10,702 bases of DNA from JAAYCB01 sp012744395 (GCA_028703175.1 JAQVNJ010000172.1:1-10702), one strand, 5' to 3'; positions 1 through 6,345 are shown, counted from the stretch's first letter. Program-made: numbers and translations. The notes: a model not told the origin generated them from the sequence alone.

Positions 1-170
1 AACTCCGGCTTGAGCAGCTCAAGCTGCATTCGCACCGGCCGCAGCCGAGAATCCGAGAGAAAGTCGACGTCCTTATAGGCCAGGCGATAGCTTGGAGAAT
101 GCAGAATCTGCTCCAGGCTCTTGGCGCGATCTTCATCGTTCATCCAGACGGCTCCCAAATCGAATTCCAT
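1..170 (-). CDS. Probable LOG-family (TIGR00730-like) Rossmann-fold protein, N-terminal fragment
   Basis: An open frame starts at an ATG at 170 and is still open at the left edge, giving 56 codons. It begins MEFDLGAVWMNDEDRAKSL and continues with a segment like SPSYRLAYKDVDFL, then LRPVRMQLELLKPE. From memory, the 'LRPVR-QLELLKPE' block resembles the region just before the Rossmann core in planctomycete and proteobacterial LOG-family (nucleotide-binding, lysine decarboxylase-like) proteins. The diagnostic PGGxGT motif would lie outside the window, so the family is inferred. The gene lies 32 bp downstream of the prepilin-peptidase-like gene on the same strand and is probably co-transcribed with it. 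No strong ribosome-binding site is visible before the ATG. The frame upstream of it stays open but has no better start. I am fairly sure it is coding and moderately sure of the family. Confidence 0.55.
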   Translation of the reverse strand, partial: MEFDLGAVWMNDEDRAKSLEQILHSPSYRLAYKDVDFLSDSRLRPVRMQLELLKPE

Positions 171-202
171 GGTTTTTCGGATGCTCGAATTCTCGTCCGC
201 AT

Positions 203-1093
203 TCAGGTGCGAAACAACAGGCGGGCAAACGCCGCCCAACCGGATATCCAGACCAGCGCCCCGGCGGCCATCCAGGCATCCAGCCCCGGCGTGCGCCAGC
301 CGCCCGCAATACGCTCCGCGCCGCGGAGGATCGCCCGGCAGACAATTGCCAACAGCACGATCACCGCCGCCGGCTGCCAGCCGAGATAGAGCCCAACCAG
401 GCCCGCGGACCAAGCCTTGGCCGGACGGGCGGAGCGATCGAGCGACCACCCGCCGGCGGCCCCCAGCAGTGCACCCAGCGCCAAGCCGGCCAGGCCATCG
501 ATGATTCCCGCGCTGGGCCGAGCGGCCAAGACGACCGCCGCCTGGGGGTGCAAGTGGGGCCAAATCGCCGAGCCGGCCAACCCCACCAGCAAACCCGGCA
601 GGAACAGCCTTGCCGGCACGCGCTGGCCATCGCGGTCGATCAGCGCTGAGGCCACCAAGGTGCAGAGGAGCAGCAAGTGCCAGCCGACCAGCCCGGCCAA
701 CTCGCCCGAAGAGAGCGCCGGATAGATGACTCCATCGCCCACCGGCAGGGGGCGAACCGGCAGGTTCGCCCCGCCGCTGGCCCCCTCGGCAATCGCCACC
801 GTGAAGAAAATCGCCGCCACCAGCCCTTCCACCAGCGGATAGCGGATCGGAATCCGCGCCCGGCAGTCGCGGCACCGCCCCCGCAGGATCAGCCAGCCGA
901 AGACAGGCACGTTGTCGTGCCAGCGGATCGGCCGCTTGCATTGCGGGCAGTGGGAGCCGGGATGGCTGAGGCTCATGCCGGCGGGCAGGCGATAGACGAC
1001 GACGTTCAAAAAACTGCCCACGGCGCCGCCAATCGCCGCAACCCAGATCGCGATCACCCAGCAGGAAATCGATCCGCCCACAACGCCATCCAA
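203..1093 (-). CDS. Prepilin peptidase / A24-family membrane protein, second active-site motif not recognisable
   Basis: A 296-residue polytopic membrane protein of the type IV prepilin peptidase family, which cleaves and N-methylates type IV pilin and pseudopilin leaders at the inner membrane. The N-terminal domain is complete: GSFLNVVVYRLP at about 26-37, then two CxxC pairs (C49/C52 and C74/C77) enclosing WHDNVPVFGWL, a presumed metal-binding insertion, followed by IPIRYPLVEG. Several hydrophobic segments follow. The first aspartate region is present as ALIDRDGQRVP (D153/D155). The second expected motif, GxGDxK before a 'GWQ' segment, is not seen: residues 221-240 (ending LYLGWQ) have no Asp, and the nearest is D219 in WSLD. 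It may therefore have lost peptidase activity or be highly diverged. The start is uncertain. I use TTG at 1093, since no ATG lies in frame after the upstream stop at 1130-1132; GTG at 1081 is an alternative. It follows the lipoprotein gene by 58 bp. Confidence 0.85.
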   Translation of the reverse strand: MDGVVGGSISCWVIAIWVAAIGGAVGSFLNVVVYRLPAGMSLSHPGSHCPQCKRPIRWHDNVPVFGWLILRGRCRDCRARIPIRYPLVEGLVAAIFFTVAIAEGASGGANLPVRPLPVGDGVIYPALSSGELAGLVGWHLLLLCTLVASALIDRDGQRVPARLFLPGLLVGLAGSAIWPHLHPQAAVVLAARPSAGIIDGLAGLALGALLGAAGGWSLDRSARPAKAWSAGLVGLYLGWQPAAVIVLLAIVCRAILRGAERIAGGWRTPGLDAWMAAGALVWISGWAAFARLLFRT

Positions 1094-1151
1094 CCAGTTG
1101 TTTTCCGCGAAGACCGGCCACGTTGCCGATCAACGATTGCCCAGCCATCTG

Positions 1152-2345
1152 CTACAGCGGCCGCCCGGGCGACCACTCGGGGCGCCGCCGTGCCGGCGGT
1201 TCGCGCTCCCGCCGGGGCGGGGGGGGCTGGGCGGCTTCCGGCCGGGCTGCCGGCTCCTCCACCGCCTCACCCGGCTCGATTGCTTCAGCCGGCGCGATTG
1301 CCTCGGCCGGCGCGGCCGCGGAGCCGGCATGATCCTCACGCGGCGCTGCCAGCCTGCGGGGTTCCCCCAAGGTTGACGCGGCGACCAGTTCGGTGGCGCG
1401 GCCCGGGCGATAGGGATAAACCCGCGGCGTGGCCGTGGCGACCCATCCGGCCCGCCGGCCCAGGTCGACGGAAATCTCCCTGTCCGCCTCCAGACGCCGG
1501 CCGTCCTCGGTTGTGTAGCGGACGAAGAGGTGGAGCCGCTCGCTCCGCGGCGGCTTGTCCGCGAAGGCCAGGGCGAGGTGCATGCCCGGGATGTCGCCGT
1601 CGAGGAACAGTTGCGCCGTCTCGTCGGCGGTCAGGTCCCAGCGCGCGACCCGGGCGGCGTCGGGCGGCGCGGCCGGGTCGATCAAGACCACGGAGACCGG
1701 CGCCGCCACGGCCAGCATGCGGCCGTCCTTGTCCCAGGGCTCGAGGACCAGCCCGATCCCGTCGTCGCCGGGCCGCCCATCCATGTCGACGCCGCCGACG
1801 TGCGGCGAGAGGGCGATGCGTTCGATCGGCGCGGTCTCCTTGGAGATCTCGGCGCGCGGCACGGAGACCAGTTCCGGCGCGGCCGGCGCGGCGTGAAAGC
1901 CGGCCGGGGTGGCGGACAGCGCGGCCGTCTTGCCCCCCGCCGCCGATCCGTTCGGGCCGGGCAGCAGCGTCTTGTCCGGCCCGCCGGGCAGCAGGGATTC
2001 GGGCACGCGGCCCTCCGGCGCGGCGTCGGGCGGCAATTCGATCACGGGCGGCCGGAACTGGTCCGGTTCGAAGGGCAACTCCGGCGCGATCTGTGGTTCG
2101 GCGTTTTTCGGCCCGGCGCGGCCGTCGGTCGGCGAGCGTTCGCTCTGTTCTGCAAGCTGTTCTTTAAGCGATCGGTTTTCGTCCTGGAGCGATTCGATCT
2201 GGAACTGCATCTCCCAGAGTTTGCTGTCGAGCTGGCGGTTTTCGCTTTCCAGGGCGGCAAGCTGCTGCCTGGGAAGCTGGCAGCCGCCGCTCCCGCCAAG
2301 CGCCAGCCAGACTCCACACAGGAAGAGGATCGAATAGGACCTCAT
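1152..2345 (-). CDS. Predicted lipoprotein with coiled coil and Pro/Ala-rich linkers, function unknown
   Basis: A 397-residue protein I do not recognise. The ATG at 2345 is chosen because GAGGG lies 4 nt upstream and a typical lipoprotein signal follows: MRSYS, a hydrophobic core, then GGSGGC with C22 as the likely lipidated residue. Residues about 24-68 (LPRQQLAALESENRQLDSKL onward) form a heptad-rich coiled coil. Residues 70-160 are a Pro/Gly/Ala-rich linker. Residues about 160-312 look globular and beta-rich, with segments such as APVSVVLIDPAAP and LHLFVRYTTEDGRRLEADRE. The tail after about 330 is low complexity, with a short repeated unit like (A/E)PAEAI, and ends very basic and Pro/Arg-rich. 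This suggests an envelope-anchored protein, perhaps oligomeric. It lies downstream of the two clpP genes across a 226-bp gap and 58 bp before the prepilin-peptidase-like gene. Longer frames starting upstream have no signal peptide and were not used. Confidence 0.8.
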   Translation of the reverse strand: MRSYSILFLCGVWLALGGSGGCQLPRQQLAALESENRQLDSKLWEMQFQIESLQDENRSLKEQLAEQSERSPTDGRAGPKNAEPQIAPELPFEPDQFRPPVIELPPDAAPEGRVPESLLPGGPDKTLLPGPNGSAAGGKTAALSATPAGFHAAPAAPELVSVPRAEISKETAPIERIALSPHVGGVDMDGRPGDDGIGLVLEPWDKDGRMLAVAAPVSVVLIDPAAPPDAARVARWDLTADETAQLFLDGDIPGMHLALAFADKPPRSERLHLFVRYTTEDGRRLEADREISVDLGRRAGWVATATPRVYPYRPGRATELVAASTLGEPRRLAAPREDHAGSAAAPAEAIAPAEAIEPGEAVEEPAARPEAAQPPPPRREREPPARRRPEWSPGRPL

Positions 2346-2571
2346 TTTGCCCTCGCGCGCACGGTACCCCCTGAGAGCAAAACCGCATCCGTGCGTTGTG
2401 AAATCGCTGTCTGTTGTTAACACCGGGAACAGAAATCCCGTCTTTTCGGCAATGCCCAACATCCAATCTTCAGGGTTCCAGCCGCGGGGGCCGGCGCGTG
2501 GCCTCCAACGCCGAGCCTTGTCCACGCTTGCCCGACGGGAATTGAGCCTCCTTGAGGCCCGCCGTGTTCTC
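2346..2571. other. Spacer between clpP and the lipoprotein gene
   Basis: The 226 bp between the downstream clpP stop and the lipoprotein start contain no supported gene. The half nearest the lipoprotein start, about 2380-2460, is more AT-rich than its surroundings and is the likeliest place for a promoter, but I found no convincing -35/-10 pair. A 7-bp hairpin with one mismatch (about 2544-2560) sits just after the clpP stop. It lacks a T-run on the minus strand, so it is not called as a terminator. Confidence 0.5.
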
Positions 2572-3159
2572 CTATTCGCCGACGCGTTCAATCACCGTAT
2601 CGATCAGGCCGTAGTCGCGGGCCTCTTCGGCGGACATGAACCGGTCCCGGTCGGTGTCGCGCTCGATTTCCTTCAGGTCGCGCCCCGTGTGCTTGATGAG
2701 GATCTGGTTCAGCTTTTCCTTGATCTTCGCGAACTCCTTGGCGTGGATCATGATCTCCTCGGCCGTGCCCTCCATGCCGGCCATCGGCTGATGGATCATG
2801 ATGCGGGAATTGGGAAGCGCCTTGCGCTTTCCCTGGGCGCCGGCGGTCAGCAGCACCGCCCCCATCGAGGCGCACTGGCCGACGCAGTACGTCGCCACGT
2901 CGCAACTGATGAACTGCATCGTGTCGTAGATCGCCAGTCCCGCGGTGACGGAGCCGCCGGGCGAGTTGATATAAAGGTGGACGTCGGCCTTGGGGTCTTC
3001 CGATTGCAGGAAGAGCAATTGGGCGACGACCGCGTTGGCCACCTCGTCGTTGACGGCCGTGCCCAGAAATACGATCCGATCCTTCAGCAGGCGACTGTAA
3101 ATGTCCATCGCCCGTTCTTCGCGGCCGCTCTTCTCGATGACGAATGGAATCAGGGGCAT
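2572..3159 (-). CDS. clpP: ATP-dependent Clp protease proteolytic subunit ClpP (downstream copy)
   Basis: A 195-residue ClpP, normal length for the family, and the serine peptidase subunit that forms tetradecameric barrels with a Clp ATPase in the cytoplasm. The start at 3159 is supported by alignment with the classic ClpP N-terminus: MPLIPFVIEKSGREERAMDI matches the usual VPxVIExTxRGERxFDIYSRLL pattern. The catalytic triad is intact: S98 in QCASMGAVLL, H123 in MIHQPMAG and D172 in DTDRDRFMS, with the canonical spacing of 25 and 49 residues. The substrate-binding segment NSPGGSVTAGLAIYD is present at 65-79. It is closer to the E. coli-type ClpP than its upstream neighbour. It starts 101 bp after that gene's stop, with GGAG about 11 nt before the ATG, so the two are probably one transcript. 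No clpX lies in the window. Confidence 0.97.
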   Translation of the reverse strand: MPLIPFVIEKSGREERAMDIYSRLLKDRIVFLGTAVNDEVANAVVAQLLFLQSEDPKADVHLYINSPGGSVTAGLAIYDTMQFISCDVATYCVGQCASMGAVLLTAGAQGKRKALPNSRIMIHQPMAGMEGTAEEIMIHAKEFAKIKEKLNQILIKHTGRDLKEIERDTDRDRFMSAEEARDYGLIDTVIERVGE

Positions 3160-3260
3160 GGGCAGTGTTACTCCGTTTCCGCGTAAGTCTTCTCGGGGGT
3201 GGCGAGTTGGGCCGGCGCGTTTCGTCTGGCGGTCATGGCGCGCGGGCCGCGGTCCTCTGG

Positions 3261-3896
3261 TCAGTCCTCTTCCTCGTCGTCCGCCCCGACGCCCCCCTTG
3301 GACTTGGTCAAGATGTCGTCGACGACGCCGTACGCCTTGGCTTCTTCCGCCGTCATGTAGAAATCGCGGTCCGTGTCCTTGGCGATCTGCTCGATCGGCT
3401 TGCCGGTGTGGTCGGCCAGAATCTGGTTCAGGGTCTCGCGGGTCTTGAGAATCTGCTGGGCCTGAATTTCGATGTCCGAAACCTGGCCGCCCACGTTGCC
3501 GTACGGCTGGTGGATCATCACCTTGGCATGCGGCAGGATGTACCGCTTGCCCTTGGTGCCGCCGGCCAGCAACACCGCGCCGCCGCTGGCCGCCTGGCCG
3601 ACGCAGTAGGTGGAGACCGGGCAACTGAGGATCTGGATCGTGTCGTAAATCGCCAGGGTGGCGTTCACGCTGCCGCCCGGCGAATTGATGTAGAAATGGA
3701 TGTCCTTGCGCCGATTTTCGCTCTGCAAATAGAGCAGTTTCATCACCAATTCGTTGGCGTTTTCATCGTAGATCACCCCCTGGAGAAAAATGATCCGGTT
3801 CTCCAGAAGCAAATCGCCGAGGGTCATCTGGCGCTGGCGTTGATACTCTCGGTAGCTCGCCAGCGGATCGAACGTCGCTTGATAAGAAAGACTCAT
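3261..3896 (-). CDS. clpP: ATP-dependent Clp protease proteolytic subunit ClpP (upstream paralogue)
   Basis: A 211-residue ClpP paralogue. The ATG at 3896 is chosen because GGAG lies 5 nt upstream and the longer in-frame extension is Arg/Ala-rich, unlike ClpP. The catalytic triad is complete: S104 in QAASGGAVLL, H129 in MIHQPYG and D178 in DTDRDFYM. The NSPGGSVNATLAIYD loop is present at 71-85. It differs from the neighbouring copy in its N-terminus (YREYQRQRQMTLGDLLLENR instead of the VIE...DIYSRLL pattern) and in a very acidic C-terminus, ADDEEED. N-terminal loops of ClpP contact the ATPase and gate the pore, so the two copies may differ in partner or form mixed rings; that is inference. 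It follows tig by 310 bp and appears to have its own promoter and a structured leader. Confidence 0.96.
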   Translation of the reverse strand: MSLSYQATFDPLASYREYQRQRQMTLGDLLLENRIIFLQGVIYDENANELVMKLLYLQSENRRKDIHFYINSPGGSVNATLAIYDTIQILSCPVSTYCVGQAASGGAVLLAGGTKGKRYILPHAKVMIHQPYGNVGGQVSDIEIQAQQILKTRETLNQILADHTGKPIEQIAKDTDRDFYMTAEEAKAYGVVDDILTKSKGGVGADDEEED

Positions 3897-3945
3897 GAGG
3901 GCTCCGACCTGAGACTGACATTTCCTCCACGCGGGCTTGCCCGTC

Positions 3946-3968
3946 CGCGCCCCGCCTTGCGGGGCGCG
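3946..3968 (-). promoter_or_regulatory. Perfect 10-bp hairpin in the clpP leader
   Basis: CGCGCCCCGC and GCGGGGCGCG flank a 3-nt loop with no mismatch. In RNA this would be a very stable stem ending 49 nt before the clpP start. There is no T-run after it in either direction, so it is not a standard terminator. It could be a leader structure, an mRNA-stabilising stem or a small palindromic repeat. Confidence 0.5.
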
Positions 3969-4023
3969 CCGCGCCCGCCAATCCGCTCGCAGGGCAGCCT
4001 TGTGAATCCGGGTAAAGGCCAAG

Positions 4024-4052
4024 ACTGTAGCGCAATCCGCTCATCCGCACAA
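4024..4052 (-). promoter_or_regulatory. Candidate sigma70 promoter for the clpP pair
   Basis: On the minus strand TTGTGC (4047-4052) and TACAGT (4024-4029) are separated by 17 nt. The -10 matches 4 of 6 consensus bases and the -35 matches 3. Transcription would start near 4017 and give a leader of about 120 nt before the clpP ATG at 3896. It lies downstream of the T-run, consistent with clpP having its own promoter. Confidence 0.4.
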
Positions 4053-4074
4053 GAGCAGCATCGCGCGGCCGGCT

Positions 4075-4112
4075 AAAAAAACGGCCGAAAGGACCGGAAA
4101 GGACAGTTCCGG
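4075..4112 (-). terminator. Weak terminator candidate after tig
   Basis: On the minus strand a CCGGAA/TTCCGG stem (4094-4112, 7-nt loop) is followed after 12 nt by a CGGCCG palindrome and then seven T residues (4075-4081). The T-run is right for an intrinsic terminator, but the gap between stem and T-run is longer than usual, so termination may be partial or absent. Confidence 0.3.
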
Positions 4113-4206
4113 GAGACTCCGGCGATCCGCTCCCAAAACTCCCGAGCCTGCGCGATCTTCCCATTCTCCGCGGACGTGCCTGACTGGCAAAAAACGGCAT
4201 CATCGA

Positions 4207-5751
4207 CTACTGTGGTGCGGGCGTCCCCTGCGGACCCTTGTCGTCATCCGGCTTGGCGGCCCCTTCCGGCTTGGCTTCCGGGATCTCCGAGACGCCCCCG
4301 CCGGCGGCCCGGTCGATCGCCGAGGCTTCGGTCGGTTCCGGCGCGAAGGGCACGTCGGTGAACGTCGCCTCGGAGAGGATCAGGCTGATCACCTTGTGCT
4401 CGATGACCTGGTTTCGCAGCACGTCCATTCCGCCGCTCTTCTCCAGACGGGCCCTGATCCGCCGCGGCGTCTCCCCGCCCTGTGCGGCGATCAGCGCGAT
4501 CTCGCGCTCGTAGTCGTCCGCATCCGCGTCGATCCCCTGGTCTTCGGCAATTCGCTCCAGGATGAAGTGCTCTTTGAGGGCGCGGGCGGTCTCCATGCGG
4601 CTGTTTTGGCGGAGTTGATTCTCGTGAGCCCGAATCTCGTCGTCGCTGAAGCCGCTCCGCTGCAATTCCAGGACGGCGCGCTGCATTTCCCGCTCGCTCT
4701 GGCGCTCGAGCAGGGTTGGCGGCAGTTCCCAATCGGCCGACACGGTCAGCGCTGCGATCACCTGATCCCGGGCGCGGCGGTGCTGGTGGTACTCCAGCTG
4801 GCGGTAGAGGTTGTCTCTGACGACATCGCGGAGTTCGGCTTCCGACTCGAAGCCGCCGATCGAGGCGAGGAATTCCGGCGTCAACTCCGGCAGCTCGAGC
4901 CGCTTGACTTCGAGGATTTCGAACCGTGCCGTGACCTTCTGGCCGCGGAGGGCGCGGTTTGGGGCATCCTCGGTCAGCGTCGCCTCGGCCGTGCGCGTTT
5001 CGCCCGCCTTGACACCGACCATCAGCTTGTCGAACTCCTCAATCCGCCCGTCCCGGAAACTCAGCACGGGACGGATCCGGATCACCTCCTCCTCGGCGCT
5101 GGAGAGGGTCTCTCCGTCATGCACGAAGGAGAGGTTCGTGGTGATATAGTCTCCCGGTTTGGCGGGACCGGAATGGGGGACCAACTGGCCGAAGCGGGCG
5201 AGCTCTTTCTCCAGCGCCTCGTCGACATCCGCGTCGGTGAATTCGCGGACCGGGCGCTCGATCTTCAGCCCCTTCCATTCCGGAACATCGAACTCGGGGC
5301 GGACCTCCAGGTCGAATTCAAAGGTCATCGGGCCTTCGTCCGGCAACTCGACCGCCTCGAACGTGAAATCGGGCTCGCTGATCGGCGAGAGATCCTCCCG
5401 CTCGTTGACCTGGCCAATGCTGTCCATCAACAAAGCGCTCTTGACCCGATCCGCCACGTCCTTGCGAAAACGGGCCTCGATCAATCGCCGCGGAGCATGG
5501 CCGACGCGAAAACCGGGCACCTGCGCCGAAGTCATCAGCTCGCTGAATTCGTTGTCGAAGTACCGATCGATGTCTTCTCGCGAAACGGTCACGGTGACGT
5601 GCCGCTCACAGGCCCCGCGCTCGTCGATCGTCACCTCCAGCGAAAGCGGCTGGGCCTCGTCGTCGCTGGCCTCGTCCTCGGCCGTTTCCTCAACCGCAAC
5701 CTCGTCGGCGGGGGAGAGAGAATCGTCTTCTGGATGTTCGTTTTCAGCCAT
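4207..5751 (-). CDS. tig: Trigger factor, ribosome-associated chaperone
   Basis: A 514-residue trigger factor, longer than the roughly 430 residues of E. coli. It binds near the ribosome exit tunnel and shields nascent chains. Order: an acidic N-terminal extension (1-36, rich in E and D), then the ribosome-binding domain with the signature PGFRVGHAPRRLIE at 79-92. A middle PPIase-like domain (about 193-285) includes PAKPGDYITTNLSFVHDGE and MVGVKAGE. The helical C-terminal chaperone domain runs from about 290 to 468, followed by a 45-residue Pro/Ala/Gly-rich tail. The PPIase core is diverged: where an IPGFE-like segment is expected it reads RIEEFD (236-241), so isomerase activity may be weak or lost (inference). 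The ATG at 5751 gives MAENEHPEDD. It lies 43 bp after tRNA-Gly, with no terminator between, so it is probably transcribed from the tRNA promoter. Upstream of two clpP genes, it repeats the common tig-clpP order. Confidence 0.96.
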   Translation of the reverse strand: MAENEHPEDDSLSPADEVAVEETAEDEASDDEAQPLSLEVTIDERGACERHVTVTVSREDIDRYFDNEFSELMTSAQVPGFRVGHAPRRLIEARFRKDVADRVKSALLMDSIGQVNEREDLSPISEPDFTFEAVELPDEGPMTFEFDLEVRPEFDVPEWKGLKIERPVREFTDADVDEALEKELARFGQLVPHSGPAKPGDYITTNLSFVHDGETLSSAEEEVIRIRPVLSFRDGRIEEFDKLMVGVKAGETRTAEATLTEDAPNRALRGQKVTARFEILEVKRLELPELTPEFLASIGGFESEAELRDVVRDNLYRQLEYHQHRRARDQVIAALTVSADWELPPTLLERQSEREMQRAVLELQRSGFSDDEIRAHENQLRQNSRMETARALKEHFILERIAEDQGIDADADDYEREIALIAAQGGETPRRIRARLEKSGGMDVLRNQVIEHKVISLILSEATFTDVPFAPEPTEASAIDRAAGGGVSEIPEAKPEGAAKPDDDKGPQGTPAPQ

Positions 5752-5794
5752 ACTCGTGCCTGGCGGGGAAAATCTGCCTCAAAGAAATGCAAAG

Positions 5795-5867
5795 AGCGGG
5801 TGATGGGATTCGAACCCACGACAACGACGTTGGCAACGTCGTGCTCTACCAACTGAGCTACACCCGC
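5795..5867 (-). tRNA. tRNA-Gly(GCC)
   Basis: A complete 73-nt cloverleaf including the discriminator. The acceptor stem is GCGGGTG/CACCCGC. The D arm is GCTC/GAGC around AGTTGGTA. The anticodon stem CGACG/CGTCG encloses TTGCCAA, with anticodon GCC (plus-strand positions 5832-5834) reading GGC glycine codons. The T arm GTGGG/CCCAT encloses TTCGAAT. The discriminator is T, as expected for bacterial tRNA-Gly. CCA is not encoded (CTT follows), so it must be added after transcription. The gene lies 43 bp upstream of tig on the same strand. Confidence 0.98.
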
Positions 5868-5927
5868 ATCGCCTGGATCGCCCACGGCCGAGCCGCACAG
5901 GCCGCGCTGCGATCCGTGAAGAACCGA

Positions 5928-5955
5928 ATTATAGGCCAAGCCCGCGACCTTGCAA
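5928..5955 (-). promoter_or_regulatory. Sigma70-type promoter of the tRNA-Gly/tig transcript
   Basis: On the minus strand TTGCAA (5950-5955) is followed 16 nt later by a perfect TATAAT (5928-5933). Transcription would begin near 5921, leaving about 53 nt of 5' leader to be trimmed before the tRNA. It is the best promoter in the window. Confidence 0.75.
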
Positions 5956-6053
5956 GGCCGCGCAGCGGCTAATTCAAGTAAAACGAATCCGCCTTGGGTC
6001 GTCAATGCCTCCGCCGCCTCCCCTCGGCAACGGCCTCCGGCGACGCGAATCCT

Positions 6054-6079
6054 GGTTCCCGCGCTCCAGCTTCGGAACC
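6054..6079. repeat. Degenerate palindromic repeat, copy A
   Basis: GGTTCC (6054-6059) and GGAACC (6074-6079) flank a 14-nt centre containing GCTCCAGC, whose ends also pair (GCT/AGC). The 26-nt unit looks like a mutated version of a full palindrome that would read GGTTCCCAAG, a short centre, then CTTGGGAACC. It is similar in layout to copy B 65 bp away. Confidence 0.55.
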
Positions 6080-6144
6080 GCGCCATGCCCCAGACCATCG
6101 GCTCCATCATTCCCGTTGCCGCTTGGCGGTGGGCACAGGCGGGC

Positions 6145-6168
6145 GTTCCCAAGCCGGAACTTGGGAAC
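6145..6168. repeat. Palindromic repeat, copy B
   Basis: A perfect 9-bp inverted repeat, GTTCCCAAG (6145-6153) and CTTGGGAAC (6160-6168), separated by six bases (CCGGAA). As RNA or cruciform DNA it forms a stable hairpin. A related, degenerate sequence (AAGCTCG...TTGGGGACC) follows at about 6182-6200. Confidence 0.7.
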
Positions 6169-6235
6169 GAGGTGGACCTTGAAGCTCGAATTGGGGACCA
6201 GACCCTGTCTGCGGCCGAAGTGCCACCGTAAGCAC

Positions 6236-6264
6236 TTGCAGCGATTCACTTTGCCGTCTAAGAT
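6236..6264 (+). promoter_or_regulatory. Candidate promoter for the FHA gene
   Basis: TTGCAG (6236-6241) and TAAGAT (6259-6264) are separated by 17 nt. Both boxes are partial matches (3 and 4 of 6). Transcription would start near 6271, giving a leader of about 75 nt. Confidence 0.35.
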
Positions 6265-6345
6265 GGATCTCCAGTCCTGCTCACGGGATGATGGCCTGGC
6301 CGCCGCGACACCCCATTTTTCCGCCCGCTACCCGCGAAGAGCGCC

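Larger units (their letters stand above)
3897..4206 (-). other. tig-clpP spacer: candidate terminator, promoter and structured leader
   Basis: These 310 bp separate the tig stop from the clpP start. Reading along the minus strand, they hold an inverted repeat and T7 run (4075-4112), a sigma70-like promoter candidate (4024-4052), a perfect 10-bp hairpin (3946-3968), a small CGGGC/GCCCG hairpin (3932-3943), and an out-of-frame ATG with a strong Shine-Dalgarno (3921). No protein-coding gene is convincing in it. Confidence 0.6.
5956..6345. other. Divergent intergenic region with palindromic repeats
   Basis: About 390 bp lie between the tRNA promoter (minus) and the FHA gene (plus). I see no convincing gene. 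The stretch holds two degenerate copies of a GTTCCCAAG-type palindrome (6054-6079 and 6145-6168), a possible third half-copy near 6173-6200, and a promoter candidate for the FHA gene at 6236-6264. Confidence 0.6.

Noticed and set aside
677..2167. A 496-codon open frame on the plus strand
   Set aside because: It lies antisense to the prepilin-peptidase-like and lipoprotein genes and its translation is dominated by Arg, Pro and Ala, typical of a shadow frame in GC-rich DNA.
2544..2560. Hairpin after clpP as a rho-independent terminator
   Set aside because: The stem has a mismatch and no T-run follows on the minus strand.
2346..2591. N-terminal extension of the lipoprotein to 479 residues
   Set aside because: It would overlap the end of clpP and bury the signal peptide; the internal ATG at 2345 has a good Shine-Dalgarno and a lipobox.
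3160..3624. N-terminal extension of the downstream ClpP to 350 residues
   Set aside because: The extension is read out of frame through the upstream clpP and is low complexity. The classic ClpP N-terminus begins at the ATG at 3159.
4396..5856. A 486-codon open frame on the plus strand
   Set aside because: It is antisense to tig and runs across the tRNA gene, so it cannot be a real protein gene.
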